Below, piece after piece: positions 1 to 9,396 of a stretch of 64,000 bases of DNA. The first letter of the stretch is position 1. Every line of letters starts with the position of its first letter. The stretch lies in the NCBI RefSeq assembly GCF_014897705.1, contig NZ_JABUXV010000008.1:62001-126000 (forward strand). The letters are read 5' to 3'. The stretch comes from Brachybacterium sp. FME24 (GTDB lineage Bacteria; Actinomycetota; Actinomycetes; Actinomycetales; Dermabacteraceae). Made by a program: the position numbers and the translations under genes. Below the pieces are notes generated by a model. That model was not told the DNA's origin, searched no databases, and was given only the letters and a program-made list of their open reading frames with translations.

Positions 1-1430
1 TCGTACTCGGCCTCGAAGCGGGCCCGCTCGGAATCGACGTCCCCGCCGGACTCTGCGGTGGAGCGCAGATCCTGGCGGTGGAGGATGCTCACCGCGCCCT
101 GGGCGCCCATCACCGCGATCTGGGAGGTGGGCCAGGCGAGGTTGATATCCGCGCCCAGATCCTTGGAGCCCATCACGATGTAGGCACCGCCGTAGGCCTT
201 GCGGGTGATCACGGTGATCAGTGGGACGGTCGCCTCGGCGTAGGCGTACAGCAGCTTCGCGCCGCGACGGATGATCCCGCTGAACTCCTGGTCCGTGCCG
301 GGCAGGAACCCGGGGGTGTCCACGAAGGTGAGCACGGGAATGTTGAAGGAGTCGCACAGCCGCACGAATCGCGCGGCCTTCTCGGAGGCGTCGATGTCCA
401 GGGTGCCGGCGAAGTGCGAGGGCTGGTTGGCGATGATGCCCACGCTGTTCCCCTCGACGCGGCCGAAGCCGACCACGATGTTCTGCGCGAAGGACTGGTG
501 GACCTCGAGGAACTCCTCGTCGTCCAGCACCGTCCGCAGCACCGCGAGCATGTCGTAGGGCTGGTTCGGGGAGTCCGGGATCAGGGCGTCCAAGGTGGAG
601 TCCTGCGGAGTCGGGGACTCCTCGACGCGCATCGGGAACGACGGGGCCGGGGTCAGCGTGTTCGCCGGCAGGTAGCTCAGCACGTCCTTGACGTACTCGA
701 TCGCGTCGTCCTCGTCGGGCGCCATGTAATGGGCCACGCCGGAGCGACTCGCGTGCGTCTCGGCGCCGCCGAGCTCCTCGAAGCCGACGTCCTCGCCGGT
801 CACGGTCCGGATCACGTCGGGTCCCGTGATGAACATGTGGGAGGTCTTGCGGACCATCACCACCAGGTCGGTCAGTGCGGGGGAGTAGACGGCGCCGCCC
901 GCTGCCGGACCCATGATCAGGGAGATCTGCGGGATGACGCCGGAGGCGCGGGTGTTGCGCCGCATGATCCCGCCGAACGCGGCCAGCGAGGCCACGCCCT
1001 CCTGGATTCGAGCTCCGCCGCCGTCGAGGATGCCGATGATCGGTACCCCGGTGCTCAGTGCGAGGTCCTGGATCTTGTGGATCTTGCGGCCGTGGGCTTC
1101 GCCGAGGGAGCCGCCGAAGACGGTGAAGTCCTGGGAGTAGACGCACACCTGACGGCCGTCGATGGTCCCGTACCCGGTGATGATGCCGTCGCCGGCAGGG
1201 TGCTTGCGATCGATGCCGAAGCTGCGCGACTGGTGCGTCACGAAGCGGTCGGTCTCGACGAAGGAACCGTCGTCGAGCAGATCGGAGATGCGCTCACGGG
1301 CCGTCTTCTTCCCCCGAGCATGCTGCTTCTGGACAGCCACCTCGTCCGCCGCAGAGACCGCGGCAGCGTCACGCTCACGCAGGTCCTCGAGTCGCTGGGC
1401 GGTGGTGAGCGGCCGCGGGGCGTCGGTCAC
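1..1430 (-). CDS. pccB: Acyl-CoA (propionyl-CoA) carboxylase beta subunit, 3' end cut by window edge
   Basis: Carboxyltransferase subunit that moves CO2 from carboxybiotin to acetyl/propionyl-CoA, making malonyl- or methylmalonyl-CoA for fatty-acid synthesis. Reading the minus strand gives the family pattern: the N-terminal [15 protein letters not shown] segment, [31 protein letters not shown] and [16 protein letters not shown], the last two being the oxyanion-hole Gly-rich turns. The GTG at 1430 is preferred because AGGAGG lies 6 bases upstream; an in-frame ATG at 1463 has no such site. 476 codons are present of about 530 expected; the frame is still open at base 1. It diverges from the biotin ligase that would biotinylate its partner subunit, the same pairing as accD5/birA in mycobacteria (family knowledge). 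Confidence 0.93.
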   Translation of the reverse strand, partial: MTDAPRPLTTAQRLEDLRERDAAAVSAADEVAVQKQHARGKKTARERISDLLDDGSFVETDRFVTHQSRSFGIDRKHPAGDGIITGYGTIDGRQVCVYSQDFTVFGGSLGEAHGRKIHKIQDLALSTGVPIIGILDGGGARIQEGVASLAAFGGIMRRNTRASGVIPQISLIMGPAAGGAVYSPALTDLVVMVRKTSHMFITGPDVIRTVTGEDVGFEELGGAETHASRSGVAHYMAPDEDDAIEYVKDVLSYLPANTLTPAPSFPMRVEESPTPQDSTLDALIPDSPNQPYDMLAVLRTVLDDEEFLEVHQSFAQNIVVGFGRVEGNSVGIIANQPSHFAGTLDIDASEKAARFVRLCDSFNIPVLTFVDTPGFLPGTDQEFSGIIRRGAKLLYAYAEATVPLITVITRKAYGGAYIVMGSKDLGADINLAWPTSQIAVMGAQGAVSILHRQDLRSTAESGGDVDSERARFEAEY

Positions 1431-1487
1431 GGAGCCTCCTGCTGCGGCCGATGAGGCCGCCATGAATCCGGGGAGATGAACACCGGG

Positions 1488-1497
1488 ATACTACGCT
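1488..1497. promoter_or_regulatory. Overlapping divergent -10 elements between pccB and birA
   Basis: The 178-base gap between the divergent pccB and birA genes contains TAGTAT on the minus strand (1493-1488) and TACGCT on the plus strand (1492-1497). The minus-strand element would give pccB a leader of about 50 bases; the plus-strand element would give birA one of about 100 bases. No clear -35 hexamer is visible for either, so these are candidates only. Confidence 0.3.
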
Positions 1498-1608
1498 ACG
1501 AGTCGCCGATGAGGGCCTGCCCCGACGCGGCATGGAGTGACATGTCCCTGTTCGGAGCGGCCTGGTGCGTTACTGGAGAGCAGCAGCACGAGGAAGGGCG
1601 GGTGCGAG

Positions 1609-2535
1609 ATGGACGACACGGACGCCGGGGTCCCGGCCGGGATGCCCTCGCCGAGGATCATCCGCCTGGGCACGGTGACCTCCACCCAGGACGAGGCCGC
1701 CCAGCGCCTGGTCGCGGGGGAGGCGGTGCCGTTCGCCCTCACTGCTCGGGAACAGCGAGCCGGGCGCGGGCGTCTGGGGCGGCGCTTCGCGAGCCCCGAC
1801 GGGGGCAACGTGTACCTGACCTATGTTCATCGCACCGGCCTCGACCTCGAGCGGCGCACCTGGTTCCCCCTCGCCGCCGGGCTCGCCGCCGTGGACGCCC
1901 TCTCCGCGGTGGTGGGCACGGACGGGGTGCGCCTGGGGCTCAAATGGCCCAACGATCTCCACACCGAGGACGGCCGCAAGCTCGGCGGGATCCTCGTCGA
2001 GGGTCGCGGCCCGGACGCCGTGCTGATCGGTATCGGCCTGAACGTGCGCGGTCCGGTGCGTGATGCGGATGGAACGGAGGTGCCCGGTGCGGCCTGGCTG
2101 CTCGGGGACCGAGGCGTCCGCCCCGGGGTCGGCGCTCCCGAGATCGACGAGGCCACCCGCACCGACAGCACCCGCGAGCAGATCGAACAGGCTCTCGCGA
2201 CGGCGCTCGCCGCCGAGCTGGGAGCGCTCGAGTCCACTGACGGAGACGCCGACACAGCAGGCATCGCGCGGCGCTACACTATGACGTGCCTCACATTCGG
2301 GCAGGATGTGCGGGTCGATCCCCTGGGGGCGATCGGTGCGGGGGGAGCTCAGGCACGCCCCCTGCACGGCACCGCGCGGAGGGTCGACGTACGCGGCCGG
2401 CTGGTGGTCGATCTCGAGGAGGGCGACCAGGTGGCCGTGGATGTCGGTGATGTGAGACATGTGAGGCCGAGCGGATCCGCTCGGCCGACGGCGGACGCCG
2501 AGCGAGGCGTCGAACAGGAGGAACACGGCACGTGA
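1609..2535 (+). CDS. birA: Biotin--[acetyl-CoA-carboxylase] ligase
   Basis: Activates biotin with ATP and transfers it to the lysine of the carboxylase BCCP domain. The 308-residue product has the biotinyl-5'-AMP loop GRGRLGR (52-58), KWPND (112-116) and KLGGILVE (124-131), followed by the small C-terminal SH3-like domain that ends in the VDLEEGDQVAVDVGDVRHVRP segment. There is no N-terminal helix-turn-helix, so it is a monofunctional (class I) ligase and not a repressor. The start at 1609 fits the family N-terminus (IIRLGTVTSTQDEA soon after); ATG 1642 is possible. Its stop overlaps the start of the adenylate cyclase gene by 4 bases (GTGA), so the two are co-transcribed. Confidence 0.93.
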   Translation: MDDTDAGVPAGMPSPRIIRLGTVTSTQDEAAQRLVAGEAVPFALTAREQRAGRGRLGRRFASPDGGNVYLTYVHRTGLDLERRTWFPLAAGLAAVDALSAVVGTDGVRLGLKWPNDLHTEDGRKLGGILVEGRGPDAVLIGIGLNVRGPVRDADGTEVPGAAWLLGDRGVRPGVGAPEIDEATRTDSTREQIEQALATALAAELGALESTDGDADTAGIARRYTMTCLTFGQDVRVDPLGAIGAGGAQARPLHGTARRVDVRGRLVVDLEEGDQVAVDVGDVRHVRPSGSARPTADAERGVEQEEHGT

Positions 2536-3698
2536 CCGGCGGCATGGAAGACCTGGAGCGCACGATGTCCTCGGACGGGGAATCCCCGTCAGGGGACCCT
2601 GTGGTGACCCCTGAGCAGTCGCCGGATCTGGAGCAGACCCCCCTCGAGGATCAGGAGATCCTCGACCTCAACCGGCGCTTCGCCGAGGTGCGGCGCAGCG
2701 TCGGCGCGCTCGAGAAGGTGCTGCTGCAGGGACCGCGCAAATACTCTCGCCGCGACCTCGCCCAGCAGCAGGACATCCCGGAACGGCTCACGTCCGTGTA
2801 CTGGCGATCCCTGGGCTTCACCCCGGTCGACGAGGACACCGTCGTGTTCACCGAGGAGGACGCCTACTCCATCGGCGATCTCGCCGCGATCGTCGAGGAC
2901 GGGGTGCTCTCGGAGCGCGCCTTCGAGAGCATCACCCGCGGGCTCGGCTTCCACATGGGGCGCCTGGCGATGTGGATCACCGAAGCCCTGGTCGATGAGG
3001 CCAAACACGCCGACGGCGCGGACGACGCCGAGGCCCGCCAGCAGATGCTCGACGCCGTCCCAGAGCTCCTGGAGACACTCGAGTCGCAGGTCATGTTCGC
3101 CTTCCGTCGACAGCTGGCTGCGTACGCCGCGCGCGCAGGCTCCGAGGTCCTGCACCGGGACACCGACGAGCTGTTCCCCCTGCAGCGGGCAGTCGGCTTC
3201 GCGGATCTCGTCCAGTTCACCCGGCTCGCGCAGGACCTCTCCGGCGCCGAGCTCGCCGATGTCGTCGGCCGCTTCGAGGCCGTGGGTCGCGACGTGATCT
3301 CCGTCGGGGGAGGCCGGGTCGTCAAGACCGTCGGTGACGAGATCATGTTCCTGGCCGACACGCCCGAGGACGGCGCCCAGATCGCCGTCAGCCTCGCCGA
3401 GAGGATCACGGCGGACCAAGGGCTGCCGCCGGTCCGGGTCGGACTGTCCTGGGGGTCGATGTTCTCCCGGTACGGTGACGTCTTCGGCCCCAAGGTCAAC
3501 CTCGCCGCTCGTATGGAATCCGTGGCCCGACCCGGATCCGTGATCGTCGACTCCGCGACCGCCGACGCCATCACCCAGGCACTGCCCGGAGGATTCGCCA
3601 TCTCCGACGGGGAGGACGTGGAACTCCACGGGATCGGGGAGGTGCGAGTGCAGGAGATGCGCCGTGACCGCTCGGCGCCCCTGGACCTGGGGCTGTGA
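2532..3698 (+). CDS. Class III adenylate/guanylate cyclase with N-terminal regulatory domain
   Basis: Makes cyclic nucleotide from NTP; soluble, with no membrane segment. The 388-residue product has an N-terminal helical domain (about 45-200) resembling the autoinhibitory domain of mycobacterial Rv1264-type cyclases, then a catalytic domain (about 218-380). All expected catalytic residues are present: first metal Asp D225 in FADLVQFT, substrate Lys K265 and second metal Asp D269 in KTVGDEIMF, and the transition-state Asn N323/Arg R327 in VNLAAR. It therefore looks active, and the Lys/Asp pair favours ATP. GTG 2532 overlaps the birA stop and has AGGAGGAA about 9 bases upstream; ATG 2544 is an alternative. 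The response-regulator gene downstream has its own -10-like element. Confidence 0.9.
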   Translation: MTGGMEDLERTMSSDGESPSGDPVVTPEQSPDLEQTPLEDQEILDLNRRFAEVRRSVGALEKVLLQGPRKYSRRDLAQQQDIPERLTSVYWRSLGFTPVDEDTVVFTEEDAYSIGDLAAIVEDGVLSERAFESITRGLGFHMGRLAMWITEALVDEAKHADGADDAEARQQMLDAVPELLETLESQVMFAFRRQLAAYAARAGSEVLHRDTDELFPLQRAVGFADLVQFTRLAQDLSGAELADVVGRFEAVGRDVISVGGGRVVKTVGDEIMFLADTPEDGAQIAVSLAERITADQGLPPVRVGLSWGSMFSRYGDVFGPKVNLAARMESVARPGSVIVDSATADAITQALPGGFAISDGEDVELHGIGEVRVQEMRRDRSAPLDLGL

Positions 3699-3733
3699 GA
3701 ATCGGGTCGACCGGCCCGGTACCCGCTGCGACG

Positions 3734-3739
3734 TAGGAT
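3734..3739 (+). promoter_or_regulatory. -10 hexamer (TAGGAT) for a leaderless response-regulator transcript
   Basis: TAGGAT lies 7 bases before the GTG at 3747, so transcription would begin at or next to the start codon. No Shine-Dalgarno sequence precedes that GTG. A well-spaced -35 is not evident. Confidence 0.5.
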
Positions 3740-3746
3740 GGAACTC

Positions 3747-4442
3747 GTGACACGACTGCTTCTCGTCGAGGACGACTCGGCCATCGCTGAACCACTCTCC
3801 CGCGCGCTCGATCGCGAGGGCTACACCGTCACGCGCGCCTCCCGAGGCATGGACGCGCTCGCGATCGCTGCCGGCCCCGAGCCGATCGACATGGTGATCC
3901 TCGACCTCGGCCTGCCCGACCTGGACGGTCTCGAGGTCGCGCGCAGGCTGCGCAAGGGGGGCCTCGAGTCGCCGATCCTGATCCTCACCGCTCGGGCCGA
4001 CGAGGTCGACGCGGTGGTCGGTCTCGACGCCGGCGCCGATGACTACGTCACCAAGCCGTTCCGCCTCGGCGAGCTGCAGGCCCGCATCCGAGCCCTCATG
4101 CGGCGCTCCCAGGCGATGGAGGAAACCGGCGACGCCTTCGACGTCAACGGTGTGATGCTGGACGTGGCCGCCCGCCGCGCGTACGTCGACGGCGAGGAGC
4201 TGAGCCTGTCGGCCAAGGAGTACGACCTGCTGACCGTGCTGGTGCGCGAGTCCGGCAGCGTGGTCACCCGCGATGACCTGATGCGTGAGGTGTGGGGCGC
4301 CGAATGGTGGGGCTCCACCAAGACCCTGGACATGCACGTCTCCTGGCTGCGCCGCAAGCTCGGCGACGACGCCACGAACCCGCGCCGGATCACCACGGTG
4401 AGGGGTGTCGGCTTCCGGTTCGAGACCGGCACGGAGAACTGA
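3747..4442 (+). CDS. OmpR/PhoB-family response regulator
   Basis: DNA-binding output of a two-component system. Counting from GTG 3747 (231 residues), the receiver domain (1-115) has the acidic pocket E8/D9/D10, phospho-acceptor D53 in VILDLGLPDLDG and switch Lys K103 in YVTKPF. A winged-helix domain follows (about 130-230), with the usual SAKEYDLLTVLVRESG start and the VRGVGFRFE end. An in-frame ATG at 3738 lies inside the presumed -10 box, so GTG 3747 with a leaderless transcript is preferred. The histidine kinase gene begins 4 bases after this stop, so the pair forms an operon. The target genes and signal cannot be read from the sequence. Confidence 0.93.
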   Translation: MTRLLLVEDDSAIAEPLSRALDREGYTVTRASRGMDALAIAAGPEPIDMVILDLGLPDLDGLEVARRLRKGGLESPILILTARADEVDAVVGLDAGADDYVTKPFRLGELQARIRALMRRSQAMEETGDAFDVNGVMLDVAARRAYVDGEELSLSAKEYDLLTVLVRESGSVVTRDDLMREVWGAEWWGSTKTLDMHVSWLRRKLGDDATNPRRITTVRGVGFRFETGTEN

Positions 4443-4445
4443 CGC

Positions 4446-5810
4446 GTGTGGCAACGCGTCCTGCAGGCCACGATCATCACCGTGGTCCTGGCGGTGCTGA
4501 TGCTGGGGATCCCGCTGGGCTGGTCCTGGCTGCAGCTCGCTGAGCAGAGGCTCTACGCGCAGGCCAACGAGATCCTGGACGACACCCGCAACGCCACCGA
4601 CGCACGACTGAACGAGGGGCGCCCGCTGGATGAGGCGATGCTCCAGAACATCGTCGATCAGCAGACGGATCTGAACATCCAGATCAGCGTGATCCACGAC
4701 GGCACCACCGTCAGTGCGGGTGAACCCCCCGGCAACGACCCTCTGTCGGTCCGCACCAACGGCGTGGAGCAGCAGCAGATCGCCGTCGACATCCCGAAGT
4801 CGGACGTGCGAGCGCACACCGCGAGCGCCTGGGTGCTGATGGCCGTCGCAGGTCTCGCAGCGCTCTCGATCGGCGCGTCGGTCGCCCTGTGGCAGGCGCA
4901 ACGGATCTCGATGCCGCTGGCCCGGTTGAACCGGCGGGCGGAGGAGATGGGTTCCGGCCGCGCCCGCGGCCCCTGGAGCGCCTCGGGCATCTCCGAGATC
5001 GACGACGTCGCCGAGGAGCTCATCCGCTCCGGCGCGCTGCTCACCGAACGCCTCGAGGCTGAGAGCCAGCTCGCCTCGAATGCCTCCCATCAGCTGCGCA
5101 CCCCGCTGACCGCGCTGTCGATGCGTCTGGACGAGATCCTCGCGACCAGCTCGGAGGAATGGGTGCGCGAGGAGGCCCGGATCTCGCTGGATCAGATCGA
5201 CCGGCTCACCGAGGTGGTCCATGACCTCATCAACGCCCCGCGCTCCTCGGCGCGCCGCTCCCCGGGAGTGGTCGAGCTGCGCTCGATGCTCACCCAGCAG
5301 AGCGAGGAGTGGTCACCCGCCTACCGTCGTGCCCAGCGCGAGCTGCGGATCCAGGTGCCGCGCAGCGCCGCCGTCTGGGGGTCCACCGGTCCGCTCACCC
5401 AGGTCATCGCGACGCTCATCGAGAACGCGCTGATGCACGGCGAGGGACGCACCACGGTGAAGGTGCGCCGCAACGAGCACTCCACCGTCATCGAGGTCAC
5501 CGACGAGGGCGGCGGCATCGACTCCGCTCTCGGCACCCGGATCTTCGAACGATCCGTCTCCGGTCGCAGCTCCTCGGGAACCGGTGTGGGGCTGGCCCTG
5601 GCCCGCACCCTGGTCGAGGACGACGGCGGGCGTCTCGAGCTGCTCACCGAGAATCCGGCGAAGTTCGGCGTGTTCCTCATCTCTGCCCCCGGAGAGGACG
5701 ACGACGTCGAATCGGAGTCGGGGGACCACCAGGGCGACGTGGTCTCGGACGACTTCGGGACGCTTCCCCAAGGGTCCGTGGTCCGGCGCCGTCCGCACTC
5801 GCGGGCCTGA
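4446..5810 (+). CDS. Two-component sensor histidine kinase
   Basis: Membrane sensor partner of the upstream response regulator. The 454-residue protein has TM1 (about 6-27), a short extracytoplasmic sensor region (about 28-120), TM2 (about 125-148), then a HAMP linker. The DHp helix carries the phospho-accepting H215 in NASHQLRTP. The ATPase domain has N-box VIATLIENALMHG, G1 DEGGGID and G2 GTGVGLALA. It starts with GTG 4 bases after the regulator stop. The HAMP-like stretch is followed directly by the dimerisation helix. About 35 acidic, low-complexity residues follow the kinase core. The extracytoplasmic domain is too small and generic to suggest a ligand. Confidence 0.92.
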   Translation: MWQRVLQATIITVVLAVLMLGIPLGWSWLQLAEQRLYAQANEILDDTRNATDARLNEGRPLDEAMLQNIVDQQTDLNIQISVIHDGTTVSAGEPPGNDPLSVRTNGVEQQQIAVDIPKSDVRAHTASAWVLMAVAGLAALSIGASVALWQAQRISMPLARLNRRAEEMGSGRARGPWSASGISEIDDVAEELIRSGALLTERLEAESQLASNASHQLRTPLTALSMRLDEILATSSEEWVREEARISLDQIDRLTEVVHDLINAPRSSARRSPGVVELRSMLTQQSEEWSPAYRRAQRELRIQVPRSAAVWGSTGPLTQVIATLIENALMHGEGRTTVKVRRNEHSTVIEVTDEGGGIDSALGTRIFERSVSGRSSSGTGVGLALARTLVEDDGGRLELLTENPAKFGVFLISAPGEDDDVESESGDHQGDVVSDDFGTLPQGSVVRRRPHSRA

Positions 5811-5816
5811 TCCTCG

Positions 5817-5822
5817 TACACT
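5817..5822 (+). promoter_or_regulatory. -10 hexamer (TACACT) for a leaderless purK transcript
   Basis: TACACT sits 7 bases before the purK GTG at 5830, within the 19-base gap after the kinase gene. There is no Shine-Dalgarno sequence in the gap. This suggests purK-purE has its own start and is not only read through from the two-component genes. Confidence 0.5.
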
Positions 5823-5829
5823 GACCGCC

Positions 5830-7050
5830 GTGTCCGAGACCTCGCAGCCCCCCGACCTCCCCGCCGCCCCGATCTCCGGGGCACGCCGTGTCGGCATCAT
5901 CGGCGCCGGTCAGCTGGCCCGCATGATGCTCGGCCCCGCCATCGAGCTGGGAGTGACCACCCCCGTGCTGGCCACGTCGCGCCAGGAGAGCGCGGCGATC
6001 GTCGCCGGGCAGGTGCGCCTGGGTCGCCACGACGACGAGCAGGCGGTCCGGGACCTCGCCGCCGAGGTCGACGTGATCACCTTCGACCACGAGCACGTCC
6101 CCACCGCGATCCTCGAGCAGATCGGGGCGGAGGATCTGGCCGCGGTGCGCCCCGGGCCCGCGGCCCTGGTGCACGCCCAGGACAAGCTCGTCATGCGCGA
6201 ACGGCTGACCGCCCTCGGCCATCCCTGTCCTCGCTGGTGGCGCGTCGGTTCCCGCGCCGACATCGCCGACGCGCTCGCCGGGACCGGCGGCCGTCTCGTG
6301 GTGAAGACCCCGCGCGGCGGGTACGACGCCCATGGAGTGCGGGTCATCGAGTCCGACGATCAGGTCGACGACTGGCTCGCCGAGCACGGCGAGCTGCTCG
6401 CCGAGGAACTCGTCCCGTTCACCCGGGAGCTCTCCGCCCAGGTCGCTCGTCGGCCCGGGGGAGAGGCCCTTGCGTACCCCGTGGTGCATTCCGTCCAGAA
6501 GGACGGGGTCTGCTACGAGGTGGTCGCCCCGGCACCCGGTCTCGACCCCGCCGCCCAGCAGCGCATCCAGCAGCTCGCCCTCTCGATCGCGGAGGACCTC
6601 GACGTGGTCGGCATGCTCGCCGTCGAGCTGTTCGAGACCGAGGGCGGCGCCGTGGCGGTCAACGAACTCGCCATGCGCCCCCACAACACCGGGCACTGGT
6701 CCATGGACGGTGCCGTCACGGGCCAGTTCGAGCAGCACCTGCGGGCGGTCGCCGACCTCCCCCTGGGCTCCACCGCGCCGCTCGCCCCGGTCTCCGTGAT
6801 GGTGAACCTCCTCGGTGGCACCGCCGAGGATCTCGCCCCCGGGGCGTACGCGGCGCTCGCCGCCGATCCCGAGCTGAAGATCCACCTCTACGGGAAGTCC
6901 GTGCGCCCCGGGCGGAAGCTCGGCCACGTCACCCTGGTGGGCGAGGACCACGATGACCTGCTCGAGCGCGCCCACCGCGCGGAGCGTCTGATCATCGACG
7001 GCCCCGCCGCTCCCGAGACCACCGCACGCCCCGCGAAGGAGACCCGATGA
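5830..7050 (+). CDS. purK: N5-carboxyaminoimidazole ribonucleotide synthase
   Basis: ATP-grasp enzyme that carboxylates AIR to N5-CAIR with ATP and bicarbonate in purine synthesis. The 406-residue product opens with the Rossmann-like [14 protein letters not shown]. It has ITFDHEHVP, the ATP-grasp core [17 protein letters not shown], the [16 protein letters not shown] strand and the metal-binding [19 protein letters not shown] segment, and ends in the [17 protein letters not shown] motif. The start at GTG 5830 gives a 20-residue N-terminal tail before the first strand. Its stop overlaps the purE start by 4 bases (ATGA). The purK-purE order matches other actinobacteria. Confidence 0.96.
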   Translation: MSETSQPPDLPAAPISGARRVGIIGAGQLARMMLGPAIELGVTTPVLATSRQESAAIVAGQVRLGRHDDEQAVRDLAAEVDVITFDHEHVPTAILEQIGAEDLAAVRPGPAALVHAQDKLVMRERLTALGHPCPRWWRVGSRADIADALAGTGGRLVVKTPRGGYDAHGVRVIESDDQVDDWLAEHGELLAEELVPFTRELSAQVARRPGGEALAYPVVHSVQKDGVCYEVVAPAPGLDPAAQQRIQQLALSIAEDLDVVGMLAVELFETEGGAVAVNELAMRPHNTGHWSMDGAVTGQFEQHLRAVADLPLGSTAPLAPVSVMVNLLGGTAEDLAPGAYAALAADPELKIHLYGKSVRPGRKLGHVTLVGEDHDDLLERAHRAERLIIDGPAAPETTARPAKETR

Positions 7051-7565
7051 CCGAGATCGCGCCCCGCCCCCTGGTGGGCATCGTCATGGGCTCGGACTCC
7101 GACTACCCCGTCATGAAGGCCGCCGAGGAGGCGCTCGCCGAGTTCGAGATCGACGTCGAGGTCGACGTGGTCTCCGCGCACCGGATGCCCGAGGACATGC
7201 TGAGCTGGGGCCGCTCCGCAGCGGAGCGCGGTCTGCGGGTCGTGATCGCCGGCGCCGGCGGTGCCGCGCACCTGCCCGGCATGCTCGCCTCCCTCACCCC
7301 GCTGCCGGTGATCGGCGTGCCTGTGCCCTTGAAGCACCTCGACGGCATGGACTCCCTGCTCTCGATCGTGCAGATGCCCGCCGGGGTCCCGGTCGCGACC
7401 GTGTCGATCGGCGGGGCCCGCAACGCCGGGCTGCTCGCCGCCCGCATCCTCGCCGCCGGCGGCGACGACGAGGCCTCCCGACTGCGGGAGCGCATGACGG
7501 CCTTCCAGTCCGAGCTGCGGGAGAGCGCGCTGCGCAAGGGCGAGGCGCTCCGGGCCTCGCGGTGA
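7047..7565 (+). CDS. purE: N5-carboxyaminoimidazole ribonucleotide mutase (class I)
   Basis: Rearranges N5-CAIR to CAIR, directly after the PurK step. The 172-residue protein is of normal class I length and has [19 protein letters not shown] (containing the catalytic His of the SAHR motif) and [11 protein letters not shown]. It starts at an ATG overlapping the purK stop, and its own stop overlaps the GTG of the next gene by 4 bases. The glycan locus therefore begins with a gene translationally coupled to purE. Confidence 0.97.
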   Translation: MTEIAPRPLVGIVMGSDSDYPVMKAAEEALAEFEIDVEVDVVSAHRMPEDMLSWGRSAAERGLRVVIAGAGGAAHLPGMLASLTPLPVIGVPVPLKHLDGMDSLLSIVQMPAGVPVATVSIGGARNAGLLAARILAAGGDDEASRLRERMTAFQSELRESALRKGEALRASR

Positions 7566-8686
7566 CGCCCGCCGCCTCGGCGGCTCCCGGCGACCAGGGC
7601 GCTCCGCGCGGCCGGGTCGCCTGGCTGGATCTGGCCAAGGCGACCTCGATCGTCCTGGTCGTCCTCTATCACGTGGCGGCCTCGAACGGGCACGAGCTGC
7701 TCGGCGAGGGGACGGCCGCCCGGTGGTGGTCGGCCGCGAACCTGGCGCTGATCCCGTTGCGGATGCCGCTGTTCTTCGTGGTGGCCGGGGTGCTCGCCGC
7801 CCGCGCGGTGGAGCGACCGTTCGCGGAGACCGTGGGACCGCGGATCCTCGACCTGCTGTGGCCGTACGTGCTGTGGTGCCTGCTGTTCGCCGCCATCGGC
7901 TGGCTCCGGTACGCGCCCGAGGATCCCTGGGGCTTCGTGCGGGGCGAGGTCACGGGACTCCTGGTGGCGGGATCCCCGTACTGGTTCATCGCTGTCCTGC
8001 CGGTCTTCTTCGTGCTGACGAAGCTGCTGCGCGAGCATCGCGCGGTGCTCCTCGCCCTGACCTTCACGGCCTATGCCGCCGCGCCGTTCCTGTACCGGGC
8101 GATGACGCTCGCGCAGCTGCCCGGCGACCTGAACTACGGAGTGTTCCAGCTCACCGACAACGCCCTGTGGTACGCGGCGGGGTTCGCCCTGCACCCTCGG
8201 ATCCTGAGGGCAGGGGAGCGGCCGCGAGTGACCAGGGCCGTGCTGCTGGGCGCTGTGTTCGTCCCGATCGCCCTGGTGCTGCGCCTCGAACTGCCCATCG
8301 GCCCCGTCCGTGCTCTGGAGCTGGTGGCCTCGCTGTGCGGGCTCGGCGCCTGCATCTCCCTGCTGCCGCTGCTGGCCCGCTGGCCACCGCTCGCCCGGGC
8401 AGGCTCCTACCTCGGGGCGCGCACGCTCCTGATCTACCTGGTCCATCCGATCGTGCTCACCCTTCTGGTGATCCTGTGGCGGGCGACAGGAGCCACGACG
8501 TGGACCGATTCCCTGTTGGCGGACCTGATGCTGATCCCGGTGGTGACCGTCGGCGCGATCGCCCTCGCCCTCGCGGCGGACCTCGTGATCGCCCGTCGCG
8601 GACCGGCGTGGCTGACGTCCGCCCCGCGCCGGCGCGAGATGCGCAACAGCTCGGCGAGGACGGCAGGTCGGGCATCCCGAGGATGA
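7562..8686 (+). CDS. Acyltransferase family 3 (OafA/WecH-like) membrane protein
   Basis: Integral membrane protein of 374 residues with about ten hydrophobic helices. It has the family N-terminal pattern [19 protein letters not shown], in which the His after TM1 is the conserved one. A second conserved patch is [14 protein letters not shown]. Family members O-acetylate or O-acylate surface sugars on the outer face of the membrane. Gene coupling to purE is probably incidental; the next gene starts the amino-sugar enzymes, so the likely substrate is the glycan made here (inference). A second member of this family lies at 25226-26350. Confidence 0.85.
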   Translation: MTPAASAAPGDQGAPRGRVAWLDLAKATSIVLVVLYHVAASNGHELLGEGTAARWWSAANLALIPLRMPLFFVVAGVLAARAVERPFAETVGPRILDLLWPYVLWCLLFAAIGWLRYAPEDPWGFVRGEVTGLLVAGSPYWFIAVLPVFFVLTKLLREHRAVLLALTFTAYAAAPFLYRAMTLAQLPGDLNYGVFQLTDNALWYAAGFALHPRILRAGERPRVTRAVLLGAVFVPIALVLRLELPIGPVRALELVASLCGLGACISLLPLLARWPPLARAGSYLGARTLLIYLVHPIVLTLLVILWRATGATTWTDSLLADLMLIPVVTVGAIALALAADLVIARRGPAWLTSAPRRREMRNSSARTAGRASRG

Positions 8687-8696
8687 TCGCTCGCGG

Positions 8697-8702
8697 TATC
8701 GT
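8697..8702 (+). promoter_or_regulatory. -10 hexamer (TATCGT) for a leaderless acetyltransferase transcript
   Basis: TATCGT lies 7 bases before ATG 8710 and just after the upstream acyltransferase stop. No ribosome site precedes the ATG. This would be the start of the wbpD-wbpE-wbpB-like operon. Confidence 0.5.
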
Positions 8703-8709
8703 CGAGGGC

Positions 8710-9396
8710 ATGAGTGACACCCCTGCCTACCGGGTCGCCCCGGGGGCCGACATCTCGGACGATGCGACCATCGGCGACGGCAGTTCCATCTGGCATCTCG
8801 CCCAGGTGCGCGAAGGCGCCGAGCTCGGCACGGACTGCGTCGTCGGTCGCGGCGCCTACATCGGCAGCGGGGTCCGCATGGGCAACGGCTGCAAGATCCA
8901 GAACTATGCACTCGTCTACGAGCCCGCGGTTCTCGCCGACGGCGTCTTCGTCGGCCCCGCAGCCGTGTTCACCAACGACCACTTCCCGCGTGCGGTGAAC
9001 CCCGACCTCACGGCGAAGTCCGCTTCGGACTGGGAGAGCGTCGGCGTGACCTGCGAGACCGGTGCCTCCATCGGTGCACGCGCCGTGTGCGTGGCCCCCG
9101 TGACCATCGGCGAATGGGCGATGGTCGCGGCCGGCGCCACCGTGGTCAAGGACGTCCCGCCGTACGCACTGGTCGCCGGCGTTCCCGCCAGGCGCCTCGC
9201 CTGGGTGGGACGCTCCGGAGAGAAGCTGGTCCCCGCCTCCGACGGCACCGACGCCTGGGTGTGCCCCACCACCGGCGAGTGGTACATCCCCGACGACTCC
9301 ACGGGTGGGCTCCTGCTCGCCTCCTCACCGTTGGCCGACGCCCCGCGCCCGGCCGAGCTCATCGACCCCGACGAACAGGACGGACCCTCCGCATGA
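8710..9396 (+). CDS. wbpD: Left-handed beta-helix N-acetyltransferase (WbpD-like)
   Basis: Predicted to acetylate the 3-amino group of a UDP-2-acetamido-3-amino-uronic acid using acetyl-CoA. The 228-residue protein is built of hexapeptide repeats (about 8-170, e.g. ISDDATIGDGSSIW, VVGRGAYIGSGVRMGNG) and has the WbpD/FdtC-type loop FTNDHFPRAVNPD, then VAAGATVVKDVPPYALVAGVPARRLAWVG. The tail after about residue 175 includes WVCPTTGEWY. An in-frame ATG at 8683 overlaps the previous stop, but the -10 at 8697-8702 favours ATG 8710. It overlaps the aminotransferase start by 4 bases. The specific substrate is inferred from its two downstream partners. Confidence 0.85.
   Translation: MSDTPAYRVAPGADISDDATIGDGSSIWHLAQVREGAELGTDCVVGRGAYIGSGVRMGNGCKIQNYALVYEPAVLADGVFVGPAAVFTNDHFPRAVNPDLTAKSASDWESVGVTCETGASIGARAVCVAPVTIGEWAMVAAGATVVKDVPPYALVAGVPARRLAWVGRSGEKLVPASDGTDAWVCPTTGEWYIPDDSTGGLLLASSPLADAPRPAELIDPDEQDGPSA

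Noticed and set aside
2589-5222. Very long minus-strand open frame (about 877 codons) opposite the cyclase, regulator and kinase genes
   Set aside because: It is antisense to three genes with intact catalytic motifs, and its translation is a low-complexity Gly/Asp/Arg/His-rich mix with no domain. This is typical shadow coding in high-GC DNA.
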